This document shows, one piece after another, positions 54,571-61,938 of a stretch of DNA of 61,938 nucleotides. The stretch spans positions 1-61,938 of the forward strand of contig NZ_MKQR01000019.1 of the NCBI RefSeq assembly GCF_001940455.1, given 5' to 3'. Made by a program: the position numbers and the translations under genes. The stretch is from Actinokineospora bangkokensis (GTDB lineage Bacteria > Actinomycetota > Actinomycetes > Mycobacteriales > Pseudonocardiaceae). How positions within the stretch are numbered: the stretch's first letter is position 1; every line of letters begins with the position of its first letter. The notes below the pieces were generated by a model. That model was not told the origin of the DNA, searched no databases, and was given only the letters and a program-made list of their open reading frames with translations.

Positions 54571-56361
54571 GGCGCGCTTGCGGCGGGCCGGGCGCGGCTT
54601 GCCCGTCAGGTCCCAGTCGTGCTTCTCGTTCTCGGCCAGGTTCAGCAGTTCCTCGGCGTGCGCCCGCCCGGTCTCGGTGGACTCCATGCCCGCCAGCATC
54701 CTGGCCAGCTCCACCACCCGCTCCGGCTCGTCGAGGGTGCGCACGTCGCTGCGCGTCACCCCGCCGCGCATGCCCTTGTCGACCACCAGGTGCCGGTCGG
54801 CGAACGCGGCCACCTGCGCCAGGTGGGTCACCACGACGACCTGGTGCGAGCGGGCCAACCGGGCCAGCCTGCGCCCGATCTCCACCGCCGCCCGGCCGCC
54901 GACCCCGGCGTCGACCTCGTCGAACACCAGCGTGGGCACCGGGTCCGAGTGCGCCAGCACGACCTCGATGGCCAGCATCACCCGCGACAGCTCACCCCCG
55001 GAGGCGCCCTTGTGGATCGGCATCGGCTGCGCCCCGTCGTGGGCGACCAGCAGCACCTCCACCTCGTCGACCCCGCCGGAGCCCGCGTGCAGCAGCTGCC
55101 CGCCGACCTCCAGCGCCAGCGGGTCGCCCGGCTGGGCGGGCTGCGGGCGCACCGTGAGCAGCAGGCTCGACTGGCCCATCGCCAGCCCGCCCAGCTCGTC
55201 GGTGACCGCCTTGGCCAGCGCGTCGGCGGCCTCGGCGCGCCGCGCCGACAGCCCGGTGGCGATCGCCGCGAGCTCCTGGGCCAGCTCGGCGCGCCGGTGG
55301 GCCAGCTCGGCCAGCGCCTCCTCGGAGGTGTCCATCCCGGCCAGCTTGTCCTCGGCCTCGCGCGCCCAGGCCAGCACCCCGTCGACGTCGGCGGCGTACT
55401 TGCGGGTCAGCGCCTTGAGCTCGGCCTGGCGGGCGAGCACCCGCTCCAGCGCCGCCGGGTCGGCGTCGAGGCCGTCGAGGTAGGCGGTCAGCTCCGCGCC
55501 GATGTCGGTGAGCAGCACCGCGGCCTCGGTCAGCCGCGGCTCCAGCTCGCGCAGCCGCGGGTCGTCGGCACCGGCCAGCCGCCGCTGCGCCTCGCCCAGC
55601 AGCCCCAGCGCCCCCGGCGCCTCCGGGTCGCCGTCCGGCGACCCGGACACCGCGTAGGACGCCCCGGTGGCCGCCTCGCGCAGCTGGTCGGCGTCGGCCA
55701 GCCGCCGGGCCTGCTCCACCAGCTCGGTGTCCTCGCCCGGCTGCGGCGCCGCGGCGGTGATCTCCTCCACGCCCAGCCGCAGCACCTCGGACTCGCGCGC
55801 GAGCTCCTTGGCCCGCGCGGTGCGGTCGGCCAGCTCGGTCGACACCTGGATCCACTGGTCGCGCACCCGCTGGTAGGCCGCCAGCGCGTCCTGCACCTGC
55901 TCACCGGCGAAGCGGTCCAGCACGGCGCGCTGCTCGGTCGAGCGCAGCAGCCGCAGCTGGTCGTTCTGCCCGTGCACGGCGATCAGCTGCTCGGCCAGCT
56001 CGCCGAGCACCCCGACCGGCACCGACCGCCCGCCCAGGTGCGCCCGGGACCGGCCGTCGGTGCTGACGCTGCGCAGCGCGATGAGGCTGCCGTCCTCCTC
56101 CGGGTCGGCGCCCGCGCCCTGCGCGACCACCGCCGCCGGGGACCCCGTCAGCCCCTCGAACCGGCCCTCGACCACGGCCTTGGACTTCCCGCTGCGGACC
56201 CGGGACGCCTCGCCCCTGCCCCCGGAGAGCAGGTGCAGCCCGGTGACGACCATCGTCTTGCCCGCGCCGGTCTCCCCGGTGACGACCGTGAAACCGGGGT
56301 GGAGCTCCAGCGTGGCCTCGTCGATGACGCCGAGGTCCTGAATGCGCATCTCGGCTAGCAC
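54568..56361 (-). CDS. recN: DNA repair protein RecN
   Basis: 597 residues from GTG (alternative ATG four codons on). SMC-like ATPase: MRIQDLGVIDEATLELHPGFTVVTGETGAGKT with Walker A, a central antiparallel coiled coil (about 160-360) with a short hinge, signature SGGELSRVMLAIEVVL, and Walker B VPTLVFDEVDAGVGG. The H-motif region VVVVTHLAQVAAFAD is also intact. It acts in recombinational repair of double-strand breaks. I see no SOS box directly upstream. The end of the gene merges with a tandem repeat. Confidence 0.96.
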   Translation of the reverse strand: MLAEMRIQDLGVIDEATLELHPGFTVVTGETGAGKTMVVTGLHLLSGGRGEASRVRSGKSKAVVEGRFEGLTGSPAAVVAQGAGADPEEDGSLIALRSVSTDGRSRAHLGGRSVPVGVLGELAEQLIAVHGQNDQLRLLRSTEQRAVLDRFAGEQVQDALAAYQRVRDQWIQVSTELADRTARAKELARESEVLRLGVEEITAAAPQPGEDTELVEQARRLADADQLREAATGASYAVSGSPDGDPEAPGALGLLGEAQRRLAGADDPRLRELEPRLTEAAVLLTDIGAELTAYLDGLDADPAALERVLARQAELKALTRKYAADVDGVLAWAREAEDKLAGMDTSEEALAELAHRRAELAQELAAIATGLSARRAEAADALAKAVTDELGGLAMGQSSLLLTVRPQPAQPGDPLALEVGGQLLHAGSGGVDEVEVLLVAHDGAQPMPIHKGASGGELSRVMLAIEVVLAHSDPVPTLVFDEVDAGVGGRAAVEIGRRLARLARSHQVVVVTHLAQVAAFADRHLVVDKGMRGGVTRSDVRTLDEPERVVELARMLAGMESTETGRAHAEELLNLAENEKHDWDLTGKPRPARRKRA

Positions 56362-56462
56362 AGGGGCACCCTACTTGCTCCCCCTGTCACTCGGCAGTGT
56401 GCGCCGGGCCGCCACGCCGGGGAACGGGTCGAACAGGTGGTCGAGCCCACCGGCGCGCGCCC

Positions 56463-57377
56463 TCAGCGCGAGCGCCAGCCGTGCACCGGCAGGTCGAACT
56501 TGTCCACCAGCCGGTCGGTGAAGTGGCCCTCGACCAGCCGCACCAGCCGCACCGGGGTCCGCCCGCCGCGCACCTCGATGCGCGCGCCCGGCGGGATCTC
56601 CACCGTCCGCCGCCCGTCGCAGCACAGCACCGCCTCGTGGCCCTCCGGGTCGACCTCGATCGCCACCGTGGAGTGCGGGCCCACCACCATCGGCCGGGAG
56701 AACATCGCGTGCGCGTTGCTGGGCACCACCAGCATCGCCCGCACGTCCGGCCACACGATCGGCCCGCCCGCGGAGTAGGCGTAGGCGGTCGAGCCGGTGG
56801 GCGTGGCGCACAGCACCCCGTCGCAGCCGAACGACGACACCGACCGGCCGTCGACCTCGATGAGCACGTCCAGGATGCGCTCCCGGCTGCTCTTCTCCAC
56901 GCTGGCCTCGTTGAGCGCCCAGGTGCTCGCCACCACCCGGCCGCCCACGGTGGCGGTCACGTCGACCGTCATCCGCTCCTCGACCTGGTAGCGCTGCTCG
57001 ATCACCCGCTGCACCACGTCGGCCAGTGCGTCGGACTCGGCCTCGGCCAGGAACCCGATGCGGCCCAGGTTCACCCCGAGCACCGGCACCCCGGCCGGGT
57101 GCGCCAGCTCCGCGGCCCGCAGGAACGTGCCGTCCCCGCCGAGCACGAACACCAGCTCCACGCCCTCGGCCGCGGCCGGGCCCAGCGGCACCACCCGCGC
57201 GTAGCAGGACGGGTCCAGGTCCGGCGCCTCGTCGTCGACCACCCGCAGGGCGACCCCGGCACCGGCGAACCACCCGGCCACCTTCTCCGCCACCCGCCGG
57301 TTCTCCACCCGACCGGTGTGCACGACGAGCAGCACCTCGCGCTGCCCGTCCCCCGACCCACCCGACTGCGCGCTCAC
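56463..57377 (-). CDS. nadK: NAD kinase
   Basis: 304 residues from GTG. ATP-NAD kinase family with the catalytic GGDGTFLRAAEL motif, NLGRIGFLAEAE, NEASVEKSSRERILD, and the second glycine-rich segment DGVLCATPTGSTAYAYSAGGPIVWP. It phosphorylates NAD to NADP with ATP or polyphosphate. Between tlyA (13 nt upstream) and recN (101 nt downstream), as in mycobacteria. Confidence 0.95.
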   Translation of the reverse strand: MSAQSGGSGDGQREVLLVVHTGRVENRRVAEKVAGWFAGAGVALRVVDDEAPDLDPSCYARVVPLGPAAAEGVELVFVLGGDGTFLRAAELAHPAGVPVLGVNLGRIGFLAEAESDALADVVQRVIEQRYQVEERMTVDVTATVGGRVVASTWALNEASVEKSSRERILDVLIEVDGRSVSSFGCDGVLCATPTGSTAYAYSAGGPIVWPDVRAMLVVPSNAHAMFSRPMVVGPHSTVAIEVDPEGHEAVLCCDGRRTVEIPPGARIEVRGGRTPVRLVRLVEGHFTDRLVDKFDLPVHGWRSR

Positions 57378-57390
57378 GTGCGTGACCCGT

Positions 57391-58194
57391 TCACTGCGGC
57401 CCTTCCCGGACGGCGGTCTCGACCAGCTCGGCGGCCACCTCGGCGGCCAGCGGCTCCCCCCGGCGCAGCCAGGCGAAGTACTCCACGTTCCCGGCGGGCC
57501 CGGGCAGCGGGCTCGCGGCCACCCCGTGCACCCGCAGCCCGGCGGCGCCCGCGGCGGCCAGCACCGCGCGCACCGCGTCGGCGCGGGCGGCCGGGTCGCG
57601 CACGACGCCGCCGGAGCCCAGCCGCTCCTTGCCCACCTCGAACTGCGGCTTGATCATCGGGATGACGTCGGCGTCCTCGTCCGCGCAGGCGGCCAGCGCG
57701 GGCAGCACCAGGCGCAGCGAGATGAACGACAGGTCCGACACCACCATGCCCACCGGCCCGCCGATGGCCTCCGGGGTGATCTCCCTGGCGTTGGTCTTGT
57801 CCATGACCACCACCCGGTCGTCGGTCTGCAACCGCCACACCAGCTGCCCGCGGCCGACGTCGACCGCCACCACCTGCCGCGCGCCCCGGCGCAGCAGCAC
57901 GTCGGTGAACCCGCCGGTGGAGGCGCCGGCGTCCAGGCACCGCTTGCCCTCGGGGGACAGGTCGAACGCGTCGAGCGCGCCGACCAGCTTGTGCGCGCCG
58001 CGCGAGGCCCACCCCGGGTCGTCGGTCTCGCGCACGAGCAGCGCCGCCCCGGTCTCGACGCCGGTGGCGGGCTTGGTGGCCACGGCGCCCTGCACGGTCA
58101 CCCGGCCGTCGGCGATGAGCTGCGAGGCGTGGTCGCGGGAGCGGGCCAAGCCCCGGCGGACCAGTTCGGCGTCCAGCCGCGCCCTCCTGGGCAC
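57391..58194 (-). CDS. tlyA: TlyA rRNA 2'-O-methyltransferase
   Basis: 267 residues from GTG. N-terminal S4 domain (ARLDAELVRRGLARSRDHASQLIADGRVTVQG) and an FtsJ-like methyltransferase domain with the SAM loop DAGASTGGFTDVLLRRGA, followed by VVSDLSFISLRLVLPAL and the KPQFEVGKE segment. TlyA methylates a cytidine in 16S and 23S rRNA; loss gives capreomycin resistance in mycobacteria. Its old name of hemolysin is not a functional claim here. It starts 4 nt after the small protein. Confidence 0.94.
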   Translation of the reverse strand: MPRRARLDAELVRRGLARSRDHASQLIADGRVTVQGAVATKPATGVETGAALLVRETDDPGWASRGAHKLVGALDAFDLSPEGKRCLDAGASTGGFTDVLLRRGARQVVAVDVGRGQLVWRLQTDDRVVVMDKTNAREITPEAIGGPVGMVVSDLSFISLRLVLPALAACADEDADVIPMIKPQFEVGKERLGSGGVVRDPAARADAVRAVLAAAGAAGLRVHGVAASPLPGPAGNVEYFAWLRRGEPLAAEVAAELVETAVREGPQ

Positions 58195-58198
58195 CGGC

Positions 58199-58387
58199 TC
58201 AGACCTTGTCGATCGAGGCGAGCGCGGCGGTCAGCGCCACGTGCACCGCGTCGAACCGGGCCACGTGCTCGTCGACCGGCACCCGGTCGAGCCCGTCGAG
58301 CCCGGCCACGGCGTCGGCGATGGCCTCGTCGCTGACCGGCGGGGGCCCGGGCGGCCCGGGGAGCGGAGCGGGGTGCACGGACCCCAC
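58199..58387 (-). CDS. Small conserved protein (Rv1693-like)
   Basis: 62 residues from GTG. A Pro-rich start (PAPLPGPPGPPPVSD) and one amphipathic helical region (IADAVAGLDGLDRVPVDEHVARFDAVHVALTAALASID). Mycobacteria carry a similarly short unknown gene at exactly this place between the HAD phosphatase and tlyA. The spacing to both neighbours is 1-4 nt, so it is part of the operon. No function is known. Confidence 0.75.
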   Translation of the reverse strand: MGSVHPAPLPGPPGPPPVSDEAIADAVAGLDGLDRVPVDEHVARFDAVHVALTAALASIDKV

Positions 58388-58388
58388 G

Positions 58389-59387
58389 CTAGCCGATGGC
58401 GAGCCCGAGGGTGGTGAGGGCGGTGCGCGCCGCCGCCGACCGCGCGTCGTGGGTCAGCGACCCCGCCGCGGACCAGTGCGCCGGGCACAGGGCGCGCAGC
58501 AGCGCCGTCGGGTCGCCCGAGCCGTCGACGCGGACGGTGTTCCCGTCGACCTCGACCTCCCAGCCGTCACCCGAACCCACCCGCATCGCGTCGGCGGGCC
58601 CGTCGAAGCCGGTGAGGTCGGCCAAGACGTAGGTGGGCCGCTCGTGCTCGCCCGCGCGCAGCAGGCCCTCGGGCGTGCAGACGCCAGTGAGCACCAGCAG
58701 CGAGTCGACCCCGGAGCTCACCGCGCCCTCGATGTCGGTGTCGAGCCGGTCGCCCACCACCAGCGGCCTGCCCGCCCCGGCGGATTCGATCGACTGGCGC
58801 ATCAGCGGCGTCGCGGGCTTGCCCGCCACGACCGGCTCCTGGTCGGTGGCCACGCGCAGGGCGTGCACCATCGACCCGTTGCCGGGCAGCAGGCCGCGCT
58901 CGGTGGGCAGGGTGCGGTCGACGTTGCAGGCCACCCACAGCGCGCCCGCCCGGATGGCCAGCGCGCCCTCGGCCAGGTCCGCCCAGGTCATCTGCGGCGA
59001 GAGCCCCTGCACGACGCCCTTGACCTCGTCGGAGAAGGCCCGCACGGGGGTGAGCCCCACCTCGGCGACCAGGTCCGCGAGCGCCTCGGTGCCCAGCACG
59101 AGCACCCGGTCGCCGTCGGCCAGCCGCTCGCTGAGGACGGCGGCCGCGGCCTGCCCGCTGGTGGAGACCTCGGCGGTGTCGGCGGACACCGACATCGCGC
59201 GCAGGTGCTCGGCCACGGCCCCGGGGGCGCGGGAGGCGTTGTTGGTGACGAACCGCACGGCCGTGCCGCGCGCGTGCGCGGCGTCGACCACGTCCGCCGC
59301 GGCGGGCAGGGCCTGCCCGCCCCGGTACACGGTGCCGTCGAGGTCGAACAGCAGGGCGTCGTAGCGGTCGAGCAGGCCCTCGGCCAT
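58389..59387 (-). CDS. HAD-superfamily (NagD/PGP-like) phosphatase
   Basis: 332 residues; ATG shares one base with the upstream stop (TGATG). HAD motif I DALLFDLDGTVYRG, motif II FVTNNASRAPG, C2-type cap, motif III Lys in VVAGKPATPLMRQSI, motif IV VVGDRLDTDIEGAVSSG. The layout matches NagD/4-nitrophenylphosphatase and the mycobacterial Rv1692 glycerol-phosphate phosphatase in the same gene position. A C-terminal extension of about 80 residues (GDGWEVEVDGNTVRVDG onward) is typical of the actinobacterial branch. It may recycle glycerol-3-phosphate; inferred by synteny. Confidence 0.9.
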   Translation of the reverse strand: MAEGLLDRYDALLFDLDGTVYRGGQALPAAADVVDAAHARGTAVRFVTNNASRAPGAVAEHLRAMSVSADTAEVSTSGQAAAAVLSERLADGDRVLVLGTEALADLVAEVGLTPVRAFSDEVKGVVQGLSPQMTWADLAEGALAIRAGALWVACNVDRTLPTERGLLPGNGSMVHALRVATDQEPVVAGKPATPLMRQSIESAGAGRPLVVGDRLDTDIEGAVSSGVDSLLVLTGVCTPEGLLRAGEHERPTYVLADLTGFDGPADAMRVGSGDGWEVEVDGNTVRVDGSGDPTALLRALCPAHWSAAGSLTHDARSAAARTALTTLGLAIG

Positions 59388-61849
59388 CAGTCGCGGTCCT
59401 CCTGCGCGGCGGGGGCGTCGCCGCCCTCCTCGGGGAGGGCGTCCAGGTCGTCCGCCGGGGCGGCCGCGGCCACCTCGTCGGCGTCGGCGCCGAGGGCGAA
59501 CGCGCGCTCGGCGGCGTCGGTCTCCTCGTCGTCGTCGGCCTGGGCGGCGTTGAGGAACCAGCGGATCGCCTCGTCCCCGCGGCCCGCGGCCTCCAGGTTG
59601 TCGGCGTAGGCGTAGAACAGCCGCGCGCTCCACGGCTTGCGCACCTTGGGGTCGAGGTCCGGCCCCTGCAGCGCCACCACGGCGGCGTCGAGCTGGCCCA
59701 TGTCCCGGCGGGCACCCGCGCTGACGATCCGCAGCTCCACGGCCACCTCGGGCTCGATGTCCGCGCCCGCCTCCTTGGCCAGCTCCAGCGCCCGCTCGGG
59801 GCGGCCGAGGGCGCGCTCGCAGTCGGCCATCACGGCCAGGTGCGTGCTGCCCCCGCTCATCCGGCGCACCGCGCGCAGCTCCGACAGCGCCTCCGACCAC
59901 TCCCCGGCGTGGTAGGCGGTCAGCCCGGCGGCCTCGCGCACGATGGCCACCCGGGAGGCGCGCTCCCTGGCGTGCCGGGCGTGGCGCAGCGCCAGCTCGG
60001 GGTCCTCGTCGATGAGCATGCCCGCGGCGACCAGGTGCTTGCCGACCAGCTCGGCCAGCGACTTGGGCAGGCTGCGCAGCCCGGCCCGCGCCTCGACGTC
60101 GAGCTGGGAGTAGTCCACGCCCTCCGGCAGCGGCAGGCCGCCCTCGGACGGGCGCACGTCCCGGTCGCGGTCCCCGCGGTCGTCACGCCGGTCATCCCGC
60201 CGGTCGCGGTCGCGCCGGTCGAGGCGGGAGCGGTCGAAGCCCTCGTCCCGCCTGTCCTCGTCCGGGCTGTCCTCATCCTGGCTGTCCTCGTCCGCCTGGA
60301 CGGGCTCGGCCACCGGGGACTCGTCCGCGGAGGTGAGCTGGTCGGCGGGGGAGCCGGACCCGCTCTCCGGCGCGTCGGTGTCGTCGCGGTCGGCGGTGTC
60401 ACGGTCGGCGGTGTCGTCGCGGTCGGCCTCGCCGCTCACCTCGTCGGCGCGGGCGCCCGTCGAGACCAGGTTGTCGCGGATGAAGTCGTCGGTGATGGCC
60501 TCATCGGTCTCGGCACCCTCGACCGGCGCGGCGGGCCGCACCTCGTCGCGCGGCCGGTCGTCGCGGCGGGGCCCCCGGTCGTCGAAGTCACGGCGCGGCC
60601 CGCGGTCATCCCGCCGGAACCCGCCCCGATCATCGTCCCGGCGCGGTCCACGGTCGTCCCTGCGGAACCCACCGCGATCGTCGTCACGACGGGGGCCGCG
60701 GTCGTCCCTGCGGAACCCACCACGGTCGTCATCGCGGCGCGGCCCGCGGTCATCGCGGCGCTGGAAACCACCGCGGTCGTTGTCCCGCCGGAACCCACCT
60801 CGGTCATCGTCGCGGCGCGGCCCGCGGTCGTCCCTGCGGAACCCACCGCGATCGTCGTCCCGCCGAGGGCCGCGGTCGTCCCTGCGGAACCCGCCCCGGT
60901 CGTCATCGCGGCGGGGGCCACGGTCGTCACGGCGCTGGAAACCACCGCGGTCGTTGTCCTTGCGGAAACCGCCGCGGTCGTCGTCACGACGGGGCCCGCG
61001 GTCGTCCCTGCGGAAGCCACCACGGTCGTCGTCACGACGGGGGCCGCGGTCGTCCTTGCGGAACCCACCCCGGTTGTCATCGCGACGGGGCCCGCGGTCG
61101 TCCCTGCGGAAGCCACCACGGTCGTCATCGCGGCGCTGGAAACCACCGCGGTCGTTGTCCTTGCGGAAACCGCCGCGGTCATCGTCACGGCGCGGGCCGC
61201 GGTCATCGCGGCGCTGGAAGCCGCCGTCGTTGTCCCGGCGGGGCCCGCGGTCGTCGCGGCGGAAGCCGGTGTCGTTGTCGCGGCGCTGGAACCCACCCTG
61301 GCGGGGGCGGTCGTCGCGGCGGGGACCGCTGTCGCGGTCGTCGCGGCGCGGCCGGTCGTCCCGGCGCTGGTAGCCCCCGCGGTCGTCATCGCGGCGGGGG
61401 GCGCGGTCATCGCGGCGCTGGAAGCCAGGTCGGTCGTCCCGGCGCGGTCCGCGGTCGTCCTTGCGGAAGCCGCCGTCGCCACCGTCGCGGCGGGCGAACC
61501 CGGCGCGGTCGTCGCGGCGCTCGTCGTCCCGGCCGCGGAACCCACCCCGGTTGTCGCCGTAGCCCCGGTCGGTCGAGCGGTAGCCGCCCCGGCTCTCACC
61601 GGTGCCCCGGTAACCGCCGCGGTCGCCCCCGGAGCGGTACCCGCCCCGGTCGCGGTCGGACGAGGTCGGCCGGTAGCCGCCGCGGTCGTGGCCCGACCGG
61701 CGGTCACCGCCGCCGCGGCCGGCCTCCTGGCCGTCGCGCTTCCACGGCGCCGCACCGGACGAGCGGTCCCGGCGCGGGGCACCCGACCGGTCGCGGTCCC
61801 CACGACGCTCTCCACCATCGGCACCGCCGCGGCGACCGAACTCCGACAC
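59387..61849 (-). CDS. Tetratricopeptide-repeat protein with ~435-residue Arg/Asp/Gly-rich disordered repeat region
   Basis: 820 residues from GTG with GGAGG six bases upstream. Residues 1-435 are low-complexity and repetitive: about 16-residue units such as [16 protein letters not shown] alternate with [10 protein letters not shown], giving dense RGG/RGY/RGF and DDR motifs. Residues 436-570 are acidic, then basic ([18 protein letters not shown]). Residues 573-790 form a helical TPR-type domain ([50 protein letters not shown]), the part shared with Rv1691. The tail is acidic. RGG-type tracts in other proteins bind RNA and drive phase separation; that is only a possibility here. First gene of the housekeeping operon. 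Confidence 0.85.
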   Translation of the reverse strand: MSEFGRRGGADGGERRGDRDRSGAPRRDRSSGAAPWKRDGQEAGRGGGDRRSGHDRGGYRPTSSDRDRGGYRSGGDRGGYRGTGESRGGYRSTDRGYGDNRGGFRGRDDERRDDRAGFARRDGGDGGFRKDDRGPRRDDRPGFQRRDDRAPRRDDDRGGYQRRDDRPRRDDRDSGPRRDDRPRQGGFQRRDNDTGFRRDDRGPRRDNDGGFQRRDDRGPRRDDDRGGFRKDNDRGGFQRRDDDRGGFRRDDRGPRRDDNRGGFRKDDRGPRRDDDRGGFRRDDRGPRRDDDRGGFRKDNDRGGFQRRDDRGPRRDDDRGGFRRDDRGPRRDDDRGGFRRDDRGPRRDDDRGGFRRDNDRGGFQRRDDRGPRRDDDRGGFRRDDRGPRRDDDRGGFRRDDRGPRRDDDRGGFRRDDRGPRRDFDDRGPRRDDRPRDEVRPAAPVEGAETDEAITDDFIRDNLVSTGARADEVSGEADRDDTADRDTADRDDTDAPESGSGSPADQLTSADESPVAEPVQADEDSQDEDSPDEDRRDEGFDRSRLDRRDRDRRDDRRDDRGDRDRDVRPSEGGLPLPEGVDYSQLDVEARAGLRSLPKSLAELVGKHLVAAGMLIDEDPELALRHARHARERASRVAIVREAAGLTAYHAGEWSEALSELRAVRRMSGGSTHLAVMADCERALGRPERALELAKEAGADIEPEVAVELRIVSAGARRDMGQLDAAVVALQGPDLDPKVRKPWSARLFYAYADNLEAAGRGDEAIRWFLNAAQADDDEETDAAERAFALGADADEVAAAAPADDLDALPEEGGDAPAAQEDRD

Positions 61850-61938
61850 CTGAATCCTCCATCAGCACGGAAAAGCCGAAAGGGCCTGCGGCGAACACGG
61901 ATCTCCACGTGTTCACCACAGACCCCTTCGGGAATGAT
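61850..61938 (-). promoter_or_regulatory. Leader region upstream of the TPR gene
   Basis: The last 89 bp hold the GGAGG ribosome-binding site and a possible nested hairpin (GAACACG/CGTGTTC at 61893-61914, flanked by CCGAAAGGG and CCCCTTCGG). It may be a terminator of a gene outside the window or part of the leader. Evidence is limited by the window edge. Confidence 0.35.

Noticed and set aside
60333..61373. Plus-strand frame made of [15 protein letters not shown] repeats
   Set aside because: It is the antisense reading of the RGG/DDR tandem repeat of the TPR gene, with no start context and no relatives known to me.
60540..61440. Repeat region considered as a CRISPR array
   Set aside because: Repeats are contiguous, in frame, and encode protein; there are no unique spacers and no cas genes.

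Overview
The window is uniformly very high G+C with dense, often overlapping genes and many GTG starts, which points to an actinobacterium. Gene content narrows this. A block at about 41.4-61.8 kb follows the order of the mycobacterial Rv1691-Rv1711 region: TPR protein, HAD phosphatase, small protein, tlyA, nadK, recN, steA, mctB/steB, pyrG, NUDIX, xerD, parA, scpA, scpB, rluB. A calerythrin-type EF-hand protein and other accessory genes suggest the order Pseudonocardiales or a close relative. That placement is inference; no rRNA gene is present.

Layout. 0-2 kb: the end of an SPFH/GYF_2 protein, then a zinc-ribbon membrane protein and a small membrane protein. 2-6 kb: a response regulator and a histidine kinase that flank an EF-hand protein and a stand-alone LigD-type polymerase domain. 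6-10 kb: a DUF1501/DUF1800 secreted pair and a cytochrome P450. 10.2 kb: an unknown 104-residue protein directly under a perfect LexA (SOS) box. 10.7-13.1 kb: a polar amino-acid ABC importer with translationally coupled genes. 13.3-15.1 kb: an unknown membrane protein and a TerC-family protein.

15.3-29.4 kb is the most distinctive part. Six genes lie on the minus strand: a secreted CocE-type hydrolase, an R2-like ligand-binding oxidase (R2lox), a FadD32-type fatty acyl-AMP ligase, a Pks13-type condensing polyketide synthase, an AccD4-type carboxyltransferase and an antigen-85-type esterase. This is the terminal mycolic-acid assembly line in its usual order. The synthase, however, carries complete DH and KR domains between AT and the second ACP, which the mycobacterial enzyme does not have. 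Each of the two transcription units has a good promoter candidate (29549-29578 and 26570-26598).

29.9-39.4 kb: a stand-alone CBM48-like protein, a TetR regulator, a secreted M4-M28 double metalloprotease, an XRE regulator, a cation diffusion facilitator, a small basic protein, the tryptophan-degrading pair kynA-kynU and a DUF4240 protein. 39.5-41.3 kb: a KhtT/KhtU-type K+/H+ antiporter. 41.4-61.9 kb: the conserved housekeeping block. Its parA-RHH-scpA-scpB-rluB part is tightly coupled. Interruptions include a secreted protein, a DUF1707/TM2 protein, an oxidoreductase and an ArsR regulator.

Non-coding structure includes a three-copy ~96-bp tandem repeat behind recN with a partial dispersed copy 20 kb away, an 87-bp inverted repeat, a ~15-bp degenerate tandem array and about ten strong terminator hairpins. 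I saw no tRNA, rRNA, CRISPR array, insertion sequence or prophage.
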